Shown: positions 13,101 through 22,163 of the stretch, piece by piece | Layout of the letters: every line of letters begins with the position of its first letter | Position numbering within the stretch: the stretch's first letter is position 1 | The notes under the pieces: generated by a model | What the model was told of the DNA's origin: nothing | Databases searched by the model: none | What the model saw: only the letters and a program-made list of their open reading frames with translations | Program-made: the position numbers and the translations under genes | NCBI GenBank assembly: GCA_037951165.1 | Contig: JBBDHG010000054.1 | Location: 4,602,001-4,666,000 of the forward strand | Reading direction: 5' to 3' | DNA length: 64,000 nt | From: Lophius americanus | Lineage: Eukaryota; Chordata; Actinopteri; Lophiiformes; Lophiidae

Positions 13101-16048
13101 AGGAGGGCAGTGATGAAGAGGAGGCTGCTAATAATGCAGACATTGACTTTGAGCCAATAGTGTCATTACCAGAGGTACCGTAAAACATTGAGCCCCATTA
13201 TAGATGTTAAGGTTAAGTTAGCAAGCCGCTTGATCCTTGTGTAATTTTGGATCTCAGGTGGAGACAAAGTCTGGAGAGGAGGATGAGGAGATCCTGTTCA
13301 AGGAGCGAACCAAGCTTTACCGATGGGATCGGAGTCTTGGTCAGTGGAAGGAACGCGGCATCGGCGACATCAAGATCCTCTTTCACCCAACTCAACATTC
13401 CTACCGGATCCTGATGAGAAGAGAGCAGGTGCTGAGGGTTTGTGCCAACCACACTATCTCACAGGAGATGGAACTCCTACCCATGAATGCCTCGGCCAAC
13501 GCACTGATCTGGACCGCCACAGATTACTCAGGTGCAGACACCGTGTTCACATTAAGAAGATTTCAGTCTGATGATAATAATCTGATGAATGATTTTTGTT
13601 TTTCATTAACGGTTGCATTTTTGATCATGCATGATTCAATAATGGCAAAATGAATCATTTTGTGCTCACCTTTCCCATGATGTTTTTAACGGGCCCCTTG
13701 TTGATGGTGTTGTGTCTTTCCAGAAGGTGAAGGTGTCATAGAGCAGCTAGCGGCCAAGTTCAAAACTGCTGAGATAACTGAATCATTCAAGAAGATTTTC
13801 TGTGGGTGTCAAAGCCGCATGAGTGGGACTGATGGCAGTGACGGCTTGTGTACCTTGCCACAAATGTCCAGAGTTCAGGAGCACTCCAGAGAAAGTAACC
13901 CCCGGGTCTTCCTCAAATTGGCAGCAGACGGGCAAACACTGGGCACAATCACCATACAGCTCTTCTCCCACATTGTCCCCAAGACAGCAGAAAACTTCAG
14001 GGCTCTCTGTACCGGGGAGAAGGGCTTCGGCCTTCGGGATTCCATCTTCCACAGGGTGATACCATCCTTCATGTGTCAGGTGGGGAGATCAACAGGATTA
14101 AAATGTGAATCTGTCATGAATCTACTTTTCTTCATATCTTTGATGTAAAAAAATTTCAGTGCTGACAAATCTACACTCTCCTCTCATAGAGCCGATGCTC
14201 TTTCATCGGTCTTAAACGCACGTTTGAAATTAAATTACCCCAATGTTTGTGATAACAGAACTTCAGCTACACTTAAAGAGCAACCCAGATATCTTATTTT
14301 GTGCTTTGAATTGTGTGCCAATTTCTGATTTCTAACAGGATGATCGTCATCTGTAAGTGTCATCAATTACTGCTCTGATTAAAGTACCAGCGTAATAAAG
14401 ACATTGTATGTAAATGTTAGCTGATTTCACATCATGAGGAGAGACCTTGGATGTATGTACTTGGATCCCGTACATACAGTAGACCTGGGATGGATGTTGC
14501 TGTGCAGGCGATGTTACACTACCCATGTAGCCTGAATATTGAATTCTTGTTACCTTAAAACATCTGCTCCAAATCGTATTTAAGAGATTTTGCGATTTTA
14601 GGAAGATAGCACTGCGTAATTACACCAAGGCAGAGAGTGCTATTCAAAAACTAAAATGAGATGAGAACAAAGAAGAATGCCATTACTTTGGCTATCACAC
14701 TTTTTTTAGAAAGTAGAAAGCAAAGTGTCACCTTTCTCACTGATGCTTCTTTACATAAATCTTCAGACAGCTAGATAGACTTCTAAACCACACAGCAGAA
14801 GTACTCTCACTGCCATTTTGTAAATCGTTCCCTTCACTGTTGCTGCTACTCTTCTGTCACGGATAACTCCTGTCACTCTTCCCCACTCCATCCTGCCTGC
14901 ACATGCTTCTTCACCTCTTTTACAAACACCCCATTTCTATGCACAGATGCTACTTAAACAGCTTCTTAAACTCCTGGGTCTTCTCAACCTGTACTCCTTG
15001 AACCTCACCATTGCACCTGCCTCCTTTTCATTAACACACGTAGTCTATCTTGCTGCGACTTACCTTCATTCCCCCTCTCTCCAGCGCATACTTCCAGGTT
15101 TTCTACTGCCTGCTCCCTGCTCTCACCACAGATCAAAATTATCATACAGCAACAGTATAGTCCACAGAAACTTCTCCCAGACCTAATTTGTCAGTCTGTC
15201 CATCACCATAGCAGACAAGAAGGTATTCCGAGCCGATTCTTGATGCAGTCCTATCTTCACCTTTAACCCATCTGTCACTCCTACTGCACACCTCTGTTGT
15301 CAGACATTTCCTTTCCAATTCTTAAGATACTTCTCTGTCACTCCGGACTTCCTTGTACAATACCACAATTCCTCCTTCGGAACTATGTTGTACGCTTTCT
15401 CTAAATACAAAACGACCCAATGCAACTCTTTCTGACCTGATGTATACTTCTCCCTCTGCACTCTCAGAGTTAACATCTCACCTGTAGTGCGCTTTCTTAC
15501 CATGAAACCATACAGCAGCTCAAAAATCATCACCTCTTAACAACAAATCTTTCCAAGATTTTCATTGTTTGGCTTCCCAGCATAATACACATGCTTTAAA
15601 GTTGGTTAATCTTGGAATAGGACTAATTAGAATATTTTCTGTAATTTTACCAAATTACTATTGTGTCTCATTAGGAAGAACATATTTTTGAAGTAATACC
15701 TTTCTATTGAACTTCACTAACAAGTTCCCCATTGGCTTTTAGGGAGGTGACATCACCAAGGGGGACGGGACAGGAGGAAAATCCATCTATGGCGGCAAAT
15801 TTGAGGATGAGAACTTCGACATTCGGCACACGGGCCCAGGCATTCTGTCAATGGCAAATCGTGGACGGGACACTAACAACTCACAGTTCTTCATCACCCT
15901 GAAGAAGGCAGAGCACCTCGATTTTAAACATGTGGCTTTCGGCTGGGTTCAAGATGGCATGGATGTAGTGCAGCAGATAGGAGAGCTGGGCACCAAGGGA
16001 GGCACGCCCGCCAAGAAACTTGTCATCACAGACTGCGGACAGATCTAG
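77..16048 (+). CDS. ranbp2: RANBP2 (Nup358) nucleoporin, 3' part, 17 exons
   Basis: Giant cytoplasmic-filament nucleoporin that binds Ran-GTP, acts as a SUMO E3 ligase for SUMO-RanGAP1/Ubc9, and takes part in nuclear transport. Exons by splice sites and continuous frame: 77-238, 796-933, 1463-1594, 1741-1968, 2100-2183, 2819-2960, 3105-3199, 3282-7620, 10319-10495, 10797-10883, 11111-11286, 11572-11905, 12806-12895, 13020-13174, 13258-13531, 13724-14079, 15743-16048 (stop TAG 16046-16048). The lengths sum to 7275 nt, or 2424 codons plus stop, and every junction keeps phase. Domain order matches the family: helical/TPR-side region, FG repeats, RBD1, zinc fingers, RBD2, RBD3, IR1-IR2, RBD4, cyclophilin. 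The 5' end of the gene, with most of the TPR region, lies before the window. Recognition is from family motifs and is secure. Exact exon ends are inferred by eye. Confidence 0.95.
3282..7620 (+). CDS. ranbp2: ranbp2 giant exon: FG repeats, RBD1-3, four zinc fingers
   Basis: A single 4339-nt exon, the hallmark large exon of RANBP2. It contains: FG/FxFG-rich segments; Ran-binding domain 1 (about 4047-4455, with WKERGIGNVKIL and LLMRREQVLKICANH); four RanBP2-type zinc fingers of form W-x-C-x2-C-x3-N-x6-C-x2-C (about 4554-4640, 4872-4950, 5059-5148, 5225-5310); a second FG-rich stretch; RBD2 (about 5938-6360); and RBD3 (about 6824-7240). The RBDs bind the acidic tail and switch region of Ran-GTP. 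It ends in phase 1 at AAAG|gtaaag, and the next exon supplies GC to complete Gly. Human RANBP2 has eight zinc fingers as I recall, so four is a reduced number. Confidence 0.95.
5159..5198 (+). repeat. Perfect 18-bp inverted repeat inside ranbp2 coding exon
   Basis: Left arm AGACGCTACTGTAGCAAC (5159-5176), loop ACAG, and an exact reverse-complement right arm (5181-5198). It lies in the linker between zinc fingers 3 and 4, which reads DATVATQVATVAS. The frame is kept. The arms match without error, so a recent fold-back origin is likely (inference). Confidence 0.95.
9085..9640. repeat. Unidentified interspersed repeat-like block in ranbp2 intron
   Basis: Two similar sub-segments can be seen: about 9195-9245 (TTAGTGCGACGAAGAACT then GGGAAAGGTTGATTGTA) and about 9380-9432 (TTAGTACGAGGAAGAACT then GGGAAAGGTTGGTTGTA). 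Phrases such as GTTCATATNTTACNTAC also recur. This internal duplication suggests a degraded mobile element or tandem-derived repeat. I cannot name the family. Confidence 0.45.
10088..10118. repeat. (AT)n microsatellite
   Basis: About 15 uninterrupted AT units in ranbp2 intron 8. Confidence 0.95.
10319..11286 (+). CDS. ranbp2: ranbp2 SUMO E3 ligase module exons (IR1-IR2)
   Basis: Three exons: 10319-10495, 10797-10883 and 11111-11286. The first encodes an IR1-type repeat (ALARKLLLPRTFFCYQNE), the second the connecting acidic segment (DEDYESAVKALNGKLYPD), and the third IR2 (VVWEKKPTPEEEEKAKSLQ then LPPTFFCGLS). In human RANBP2 the IR1-M-IR2 region binds Ubc9 and SUMO-RanGAP1 and provides SUMO ligase activity. 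The paired PPTFFC/PRTFFC motifs are visible here. The phases chain correctly: each exon begins with two bases that complete Gly, Asp or Glu. Confidence 0.92.
11572..11905 (+). CDS. ranbp2: ranbp2 exon with in-frame EQIS tandem repeat
   Basis: The exon starts in frame after gaaaag (A-S-S-S-P-T-A-A-Q-E-E-R) and ends GCCAAG|gtaggc in phase 1. The next exon supplies AT to give Asp. The middle is a coding minisatellite (11665-11772). The C-terminal part reads SPIDLSTKKSPEPEP, a motif I also recall from mammalian RANBP2 upstream of RBD4. The acceptor has a weak pyrimidine tract, so the exon start is the least certain junction. It is supported by the reading frame. Confidence 0.8.
11665..11772 (+). 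repeat. Coding minisatellite, 9 x 12 bp, (EQIS)9
   Basis: Unit GAGCAGATATCG repeated nine times in a row. The first eight are identical and the ninth differs at its last base (still Ser). It is followed by GAGCAGCCAGAG. Each unit is a multiple of three, so copy-number change only lengthens or shortens the protein. Confidence 0.97.
12806..13531 (+). CDS. ranbp2: ranbp2 exons: FG linker and RBD4 (first part)
   Basis: Exons 12806-12895 (FGFNTLGGFSFADLAENTEG), 13020-13174 (acidic, ending DIDFEPIVSLPE) and 13258-13531 (EEDEEILFKERTKLYRWD, then RILMRREQVLRVCANH). Together with the start of the next exon they form Ran-binding domain 4. The first carries FG/FxFG-like motifs. The splice phases are consistent. 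Confidence 0.92.
13724..16048 (+). CDS. ranbp2: ranbp2 last exons: end of RBD4 and cyclophilin domain
   Basis: Exon 13724-14079 finishes RBD4 (GVIEQLAAKFKTAEITESF) and starts the cyclophilin-like domain (PRVFLKLAADGQTLGTITIQ, then FHRVIPSFMCQ). Exon 15743-16048 completes it (GGDITKGDGTGGKSIYGGKF, then MANRGRDTNNSQFF) and ends DCGQI-stop. The cyclophilin catalytic Arg (FHRVIP) and the Q-F of NNSQFF are present. The position equivalent to CypA Trp121 is His (AEHLDFKH), as I recall for human RANBP2, so prolyl isomerase activity is probably low (inference). Confidence 0.95.
14815..15545 (-). mobile_element. Degraded RTE-type LINE fragment, antisense in ranbp2 intron 16
   Basis: On the minus strand, 15300-15533 reads a reverse-transcriptase remnant, LEKAYNIVPKEELWYCTRKS, matching the conserved LEKAYDRVPREELW motif of RTE-clade LINEs. 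DNA across about 14815-15545 matches, from memory, the further RT sequence of that family, with many stops and frameshifts. It is non-functional. A 3'-end piece of a similar element lies at about 38050-38245. Confidence 0.8.
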
Positions 16049-16780
16049 CTTCTGAAATGTAAAGATTTACAGCTTGGTTTAGCTTCTGCAGCTAAAGACT
16101 TGTTTCCTGTGCAGTGCAAACCTTCCTGCTTAAAAAAAAACAAATCCATAGTCATTAGGGATCTGAGAATGAAACACTGATTACAGGCCTGCAGAAGCAG
16201 CCTCACTCCTCGGATTACATATTATTCTGCTATCCTATAACATCATTACAGATGGAGAAATGGGGTGTAGTATGCGGAAGGAAGTCGACATAGTATACCA
16301 GTTTTCTGTTGAACTTGCATCTTTATTGTCGTCTGTCATGTACTTTTTTTATTGTCTAAGTTTTTTCTTCAATTTGAAATGACTGGCCCTTTTCATGAGC
16401 TCCACTGTGGTATTTTTCCCCTCGTGTTTGAATAAGTCTTAATAACAATTGAAAGAAGAGGTTGTGAATTGAATGCAGACGATGCCTTCTCTCCAAATGC
16501 TACCTCTGTTCTGACACTAGAGCTCCGTCAGTGATTTTTCTTTGTGTAAGTCGATTTAGAAAAATACGATTTGAACTTCCTACTTGCCCATGTGAATTTT
16601 GCTAATCCCATAGTGTTGCCTTCTGGACAGGGAGGCTACAGCACAATCAAACACATGGTTTGGATTTTACAAATGTGATCAATTATAGCCACAAACATCA
16701 CAAATTTTAAATGGTGCTTGTATTAAAATTATTTTGCCGATAAAAGATTAATAAAGTTGCTTTACAATTGATAGCTGGTT
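16049..16780 (+). other. ranbp2: ranbp2 3' UTR
   Basis: Non-coding sequence from the stop codon to just past a canonical AATAAA. No other gene is seen here. Confidence 0.7.
16750..16755 (+). terminator. Poly(A) signal AATAAA of ranbp2
   Basis: Canonical hexamer about 700 bp after the stop, followed by a T-rich stretch. It is the first good signal after the gene. Confidence 0.7.
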
Positions 16781-17310
16781 TTAATGGAAATATTTCTTGT
16801 ATGTCAATTGATTTCAAAAAAATTGTCAATCACTGCACTTTCACCAAACTTGGTTGGTAGTTATGTGCTGTGATCATTTTAGCCCAAGAGTACGCTGACA
16901 GCAGTGACATTAAACCTCAGTATGTTAAATATTTATTTTTAAGCCATACAAAAGTAAGCGAAAGAATCATGAATTCACTATGAAGGATTTGATTAAATTT
17001 TATCCTTGATGTTTTGAAACTATTTTGAGAGTATGTCCGACCAGTTGAAAAATGACCACACTGAAACAATGGAAAGATTAAGCCTAATTATAGCTGGCAA
17101 ATCATCTGGGCAAGAGTATGTCTACGTTCTGGATATGTCCTGAAATCTAATCTCCTTTTCTTTATCCTCAGGACCCAGTTTTCCACGATATTTAAGTGAC
17201 ATCGGTTCAAAACTTTGTGTTCACCCCAATTTACAGACAAATAAGACATAGATATTTGAATTGGAATTCTAGATGGATCGATGCAGTATCAATGATGGCC
17301 ACCATGATAT

Positions 17311-17395
17311 GATTGGCAGCAGAGTCTACCCCGGTTGACGTCACGATTGCGTAACGACTTAAATAGACTTCCTCGGGCCTCGTTCAGTCTTTTTT
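17311..17395 (+). promoter_or_regulatory. tpt1: tpt1 core promoter: CCAAT (reverse), CRE, C/EBP-like site, TATA-like box, 5'TOP start
   Basis: In order: ATTGG (reverse CCAAT) at about 17312-17316, a perfect CRE TGACGTCA at 17336-17343, TTGCGTAA at 17347-17354, TTAAATAG at 17359-17366, and a pyrimidine run CTTTTTTT beginning at C17389, about 30 bp after the TATA-like box. TPT1 mRNAs are known 5'TOP transcripts, and the mammalian promoter has CREs. A start at C17389 fits both. The transcription start is inferred. Confidence 0.75.
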
Positions 17396-17461
17396 AATCG
17401 TGATTCTGGGTCATCGGGCCGGACCTCTTTCTCTTGAAGATAAAACACCAAAGCGGCTAAA

Positions 17462-19914
17462 ATGATCATCTATAAGTGCATCGTCACTGGTAAGTTGTCT
17501 TATTATGTTTAGTGGCATGTATACAAGGAGGTTATTGAAGGCTGTGTTGCTGTTTAGTCTCATTTGGTCAGGCTGGCTATAAATTCATGTTATCGGCCGG
17601 GAGCCTCAATTAGCTCAGAGCCTCGGAAGCTAACGGTGACGCCGGCTAAAGTGGATCATTAGCGCCGGTTCAGTTGTCTGTTTGGTCGGTAGAAGTTTAA
17701 AAATAAGATGCTCACCGTGGGCAATGATGCATGGTGGTTGTTAAAGATAAATTTAAAGTGTAAAGAAAATTACCGTTTCGTCATTGTGTCGGTCCTAGCA
17801 TCTCTGTTAGCGGCGTCCAACGTGTTTCTAGTGTTAGCATGGATGACCACAACACTGTTTCTCTCATTTTATCTCACATTCCTGATATAGTCATAACTAT
17901 AACGTGTTTCGTATAGATATAGTGGTACACTCTTTCAAACAGTTTTTATGCCTGTAAAGTTGCTACGCCAGTGATTCCTAAGGCAAGGAGACGTTAAAAT
18001 CGACATAGTATTAAAGAAACCTAACGGGGGGATGAAAGAAAACGAAGAATGGGATTGATGCCCCAAGTATTTGTTTAAAATGCAAACTTAAAATGTAATG
18101 ATTACGGCCTGGGAATGCCACAGTATCCCCGAGAAGAAAAAATAAAAGAATGGATTTATATGCTGATTTGTGGTTTAACAATGTCTCCTCCCACAGACGA
18201 AGAGATGTTCTCTGACGCATTCAAGTGCAAGGAAATTGACAACGGAATCTTATATGAAGTCGAAGGAAAGGTATGTTAATGGAATATAAATGTAACTCGA
18301 TTGCTAAAAATCCTTTACTAGACATATTTTTTTTCGACAAATGTTCAGAATTTTCAGAGAGTACAGGTTAGAAAATGTCTAGGTTGGTAGAAATAACCCT
18401 GTTACTCTCCTCGGACTTGTCCAAAACTTAAATTAATGGACAACTAAGTTTAATGCTTTTAGGTGTATTTGCCACTGATGATCTACAAAAAAAGTACCCT
18501 CTAACCTCCCCCTATCTGCTGTTCTGCCTACTGAATCTAGATGGTCATCAGAACAGGAGGCATTGATGGAAGTTTAATTGGAGCCAATCCCTCTGCTGAA
18601 GAAGTGTGTGATGCCACCGATGAGACCACAAAACGCGGTGTAGACATTGTCCTCAACCATAGTTTGTCTGAGATAAAATATACGAAGAAGGATTTCAAAA
18701 TGTATATGAAAACCTACGCCAATGTGTGAGTACCTGAAATTTCCCTTCACATTAACCCCAGTCATTGAATGAGTACTCATTACACCTCACTTGAACTATA
18801 TTTGGGGTCTTCAATAAGTGCAGCTGAGAGCAGAATGCATTAACAACAAACATTCACACTATGCTGTTATTGATGTAATGTGAGTTTCAGCTGCATGTCC
18901 TTTGATGATTTGTCAAACATACAATGTGAGGTTTCCAGACCACCCTTGCTGTCCTCCATTAATTCAGTTTTGGGCCAACCATCAGAAGTAGCTCAATAAT
19001 TTGCTAATGGTGTGATAGGAACTAGAATTAATCTGTTTGTCAGTATCGGTCTACCCCAACTATAACTGTTGTTGACAAATGTTAAATACTGTGTGTTTGC
19101 AGCCTGAAGGCCCACCTGGACAAGACCAATCCAGAGAGAGCAAAGAAGTTTAAGGCCGATGCACAAGCAGTCGTTGTTAAGATCTTAAGCGACTTCAATA
19201 ACTTCCAGGTAGCTATACATAATCTGTAAATGAAAAGACCCCCCCCTTAACCTATCTGGATGAAACATTTCTGTTTTCACTCTAACTATTCCAGTCCCCT
19301 GTGGACCCAGTTATCATCATCATTTCTGATATGCTTACTTTGTCTCCTTGCAGTTTTACACCGGCCCGAGTATGATGGTGGAGGGTACAATGGGGATGCT
19401 GAACTTCCGTGAAGACGGAATCACGCCATACATGCTTTTCTTCAAAGATGGTTTGATTGTTGAGAAATGTGTAAGTTCTCCGCCAAGTGTTTAACACCCG
19501 TAGAAAACTGTTATTTCATGCAGCTGTAGACCAGTGTACTTATTTTTTTTACTTGAAAAAGGCCAATCAAATCCCTTACTGTAACGATAGTGGACTCACG
19601 ATTATCTGTTCATGTGCTTGTTAAACTCATACAAATCACCATTTTTTTGACAATTAAATCTTAGCGTATAATCTAAATAGTAATACTGCAATATATTGCA
19701 GATCATGTATGTCACAAAATATTGCCATAAGGTGGGTGCAATACCTAACCGAAGTGAGTGGTGCTTTAAAGGATGGGTAGTGGGTTGTCTGAGCTTTCAG
19801 ACTAGACTGAAGAGTTATAGTAATATGTTCTCGTTTTATGGTACCGATTGCAATTTTTTCCATAATAGTGCTCTTCGCATGAAGTATATTAATCAATTGT
19901 CTTTGTTGCAGTAA
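17462..19914 (+). CDS. tpt1: Translationally controlled tumour protein (TCTP)
   Basis: Small Ca2+-binding, growth-promoting protein linked to mTOR/Rheb, apoptosis control and translation. Exons: 17462-17489, 18197-18270, 18541-18725, 19103-19208, 19354-19470, then the stop TAA (19912-19914) as the first codon of the last exon. The protein is 170 residues, close to the 172 of human. Visible family marks: start MIIYKCIVTDEEMFSD, with the conserved Glu12-type residue; EVEGKMV; SLIGANPSAEE (TCTP signature 1); GVDIVLNH; and FREDGITPYMLFFKDGL with a terminal EKC. The signature-2 region reads FYTGPSMMVEG where most TCTPs have GE-x-M-N-P-D-G, and the middle helices are diverged. This may therefore be a teleost paralogue rather than the slowest-evolving copy (inference). 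It lies about 680 bp downstream of the ranbp2 poly(A) signal on the same strand. Confidence 0.93.
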
Positions 19915-20122
19915 CTGTCATCGGCCGATTCCTACATACGGACCTGGGAGAAGGATTTTACATCCCGACTGAAGTGAGTCGCTACCTCAACAATCTCCAA
20001 ATGGCTGCAAAGCACATTTAATTTTGTAACTTTCCCTTTTGGCTTTTCCAGTATTTTGTTTGTCAGGATTAGCCAATGTGTGACGATAAACTAAAAGGGA
20101 GGACAGAAACGGACTGATTCGA

Positions 20123-20128
20123 AATAAA
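20123..20128 (+). terminator. tpt1: Poly(A) signal AATAAA of tpt1
   Basis: Canonical hexamer 208 bp after the TAA, followed by a TGT-rich stretch. The 3' UTR is about 230 bp, usual for TPT1. Confidence 0.8.
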
Positions 20129-20794
20129 ATCTCTTGCAACCACTTTGTCTTCCTGTATGTTTGTAATATGAGTACACCTATTGATGCATTTCAAATTAAC
20201 ACTTTACACACAGGTCAACAATACCATAAGTTTTTTATGACTGAGTGGTTGATATATTTCAACATCTCAGACTGCTGGGCTGATCTCCGTAGTGCTGCAA
20301 CTTGCCGAAGATGTGCCTAAAAACTAACATTCACAACCGGATCGTGCAGGGCTCAGAGTCCACACTGACTAGAATTTACTTTGACTGGTGTGTGTGGAGA
20401 TCAGAGGTACCTTTCTATCATCTTATGCTACTTAATACTTCTCTACATTTTCTTTAGTTTGTTCAAACCATGAATTTCCAGATATCTTTGAATCTTTGAA
20501 TACAGTGTGAACTGAAATTTCTACTGGAAACTAAAAAGCAATGGATTAGCAAAAAAAGACTGCGCTGGTGATGCCCTGTGTTTGGCTGTACGGTTGGTCC
20601 AGCAGGAGAGATCAAAGTTTTGAAACAAATGGGAGACTGATAGCCAGGTTTGGTATTTGACTCGTAATTTCTTCACCCTGCAGACATCCAAAAACTTAAA
20701 CTTTGCTTTAAGCAAACCAGCAGGTACAACATTAACTCAAAAACATGTTTGACATCTATATTCCAGAGGTGAAATGAAAATGCCAAGGTAAACT
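20129..20794. other. Convergent intergenic stretch between tpt1 and gtf2f2
   Basis: About 670 bp between the tpt1 poly(A) signal and the gtf2f2 stop. I see no TTTATT on the plus strand here, so no AATAAA for gtf2f2. A TTTAAT (ATTAAA on the minus strand) occurs at 20017-20022, inside the tpt1 3' UTR. No gene seen. Confidence 0.6.
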
Positions 20795-22163
20795 TCAGTG
20801 AAGTTGGGCAGTGCAATCTTCCGTCTGCATCTCTTCATGTCCCTCACCACCTTGGTAGTGTCGGTACTCGGACTTCAGCTCCCACGTGCTCTTGTGAGGC
20901 CCCTTGTTGTTGTACGTTCCGATTTCCTTCATGAACTCTTTCAGATACGTCTGAAGAAACAAGATGGCATACAGTAATACGAAACATTTATATATGTGTG
21001 TTTAGAAAAAGTTGTCCACACTTTTTTTTAGTTAACTTCCCCTCTAATTAGTATCTGCAGATACTACCAAAAGCTTGAAAACAAAACATCTTAAGAAAGA
21101 AAGAAGAAGAAGAAACAATCCTTTATTAGTCACATAGTCATACAGTACAACATAGTGAAATTACTTCTCTGCATTTGACCCATCCCACTATATTTCACCG
21201 CCTACTTTTCACATCACAAATGTTTTTATAAAATGCCCAAAGTGTGGACTATTTGTGGGATTCTGTAGTGTTTTTTATGGGTTGAGATAAATGATCCTAC
21301 TGCTTCAGATAAATTAACCTTCTAAAAATACATCATAATGTAGTTAGATTACATCATCCTCCATCTCTACTGCCGTAACAAAGGTTGTGTCATTAATGCA
21401 GCAGTAATAATCCCAACATAGGGGTAAAACGGAGAGGAACCAATGAGTACTTTTATGTGATATTTTAATTATATATTACTGATACTTATTTCATGGTTTT
21501 ATCAAAGTAAGGCTTTAGGTATTTCTACCCAAGTAAAGGATTGGAATACTTGTCGAACATGCACAGCATAAACCTGATTTCTAAGAGTGAGTGTGAAGCT
21601 CTGGGTGTCGCTGCTGAGCTTCCGATGCCTTCATGCACCCGATGGAACATGCTTCTAGCCGGTTGATAATGAGCGTTTCGGTTCCTTTGGTTCAGTTAAT
21701 TTGAGTGGTGGCCCATAGCTCCAGGAGAGGAATGATGGCGTGGAGAGAATAACTCTCAGCGTTTGACTCCTACTCAGCTGATGGTTATGTAATCAGATGC
21801 AATCAGAGGAAGAGAGGGACCTCGAGGTCTCATCAGCACCTACACATCATCTGTGTGTGTGCAATGGCCCAAATCTCAGGCACTAAAGATGGTGTGAGCA
21901 GGCATTAACTCTTGTGGGCGATTTATTCAAATTGCTTAAGGCAAGGTGGATAATTGGCAGGTGTTTTTTTGTCTATATGTCTAGCTACTTTGTTCCGTGA
22001 GTGTGTGTATCTGGCTCACCACAGGTTGTTTAGTAATGTCCACCAGGTCTTTAATGTTGTAGTACTGGTGCTTCTCAAAGGCAGAGAAGAGCATGTCCAA
22101 CACCACCTGCCGCTCAGCCCTCACCATCTTCCCCTCAGACTTCTTCTTCTTATCATACACCAC
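20795..22163 (-). CDS. gtf2f2: gtf2f2 last two exons: DNA-binding winged helix
   Basis: 22020-22163 (48 codons) encodes KKKKSEGKMVRAERQ and the winged-helix core. 20795-20950 encodes TYLKEFMKEIGTYNNKG and the end of the protein. Stop TGA is at 20795-20797 on the minus strand. Residues of the winged helix are strongly conserved with human, unlike the middle of the protein. Confidence 0.93.

Noticed and set aside
17708..17890. 60-codon open frame in tpt1 intron 1 with hydrophobic end
   Set aside because: It lies inside the intron of a well-supported gene and resembles nothing known.
18726..19911. A snoRNA host intron in tpt1 (human TPT1 hosts an H/ACA snoRNA)
   Set aside because: I could not find a convincing two-hairpin H/ACA structure by eye. 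A covariance-model search would decide.
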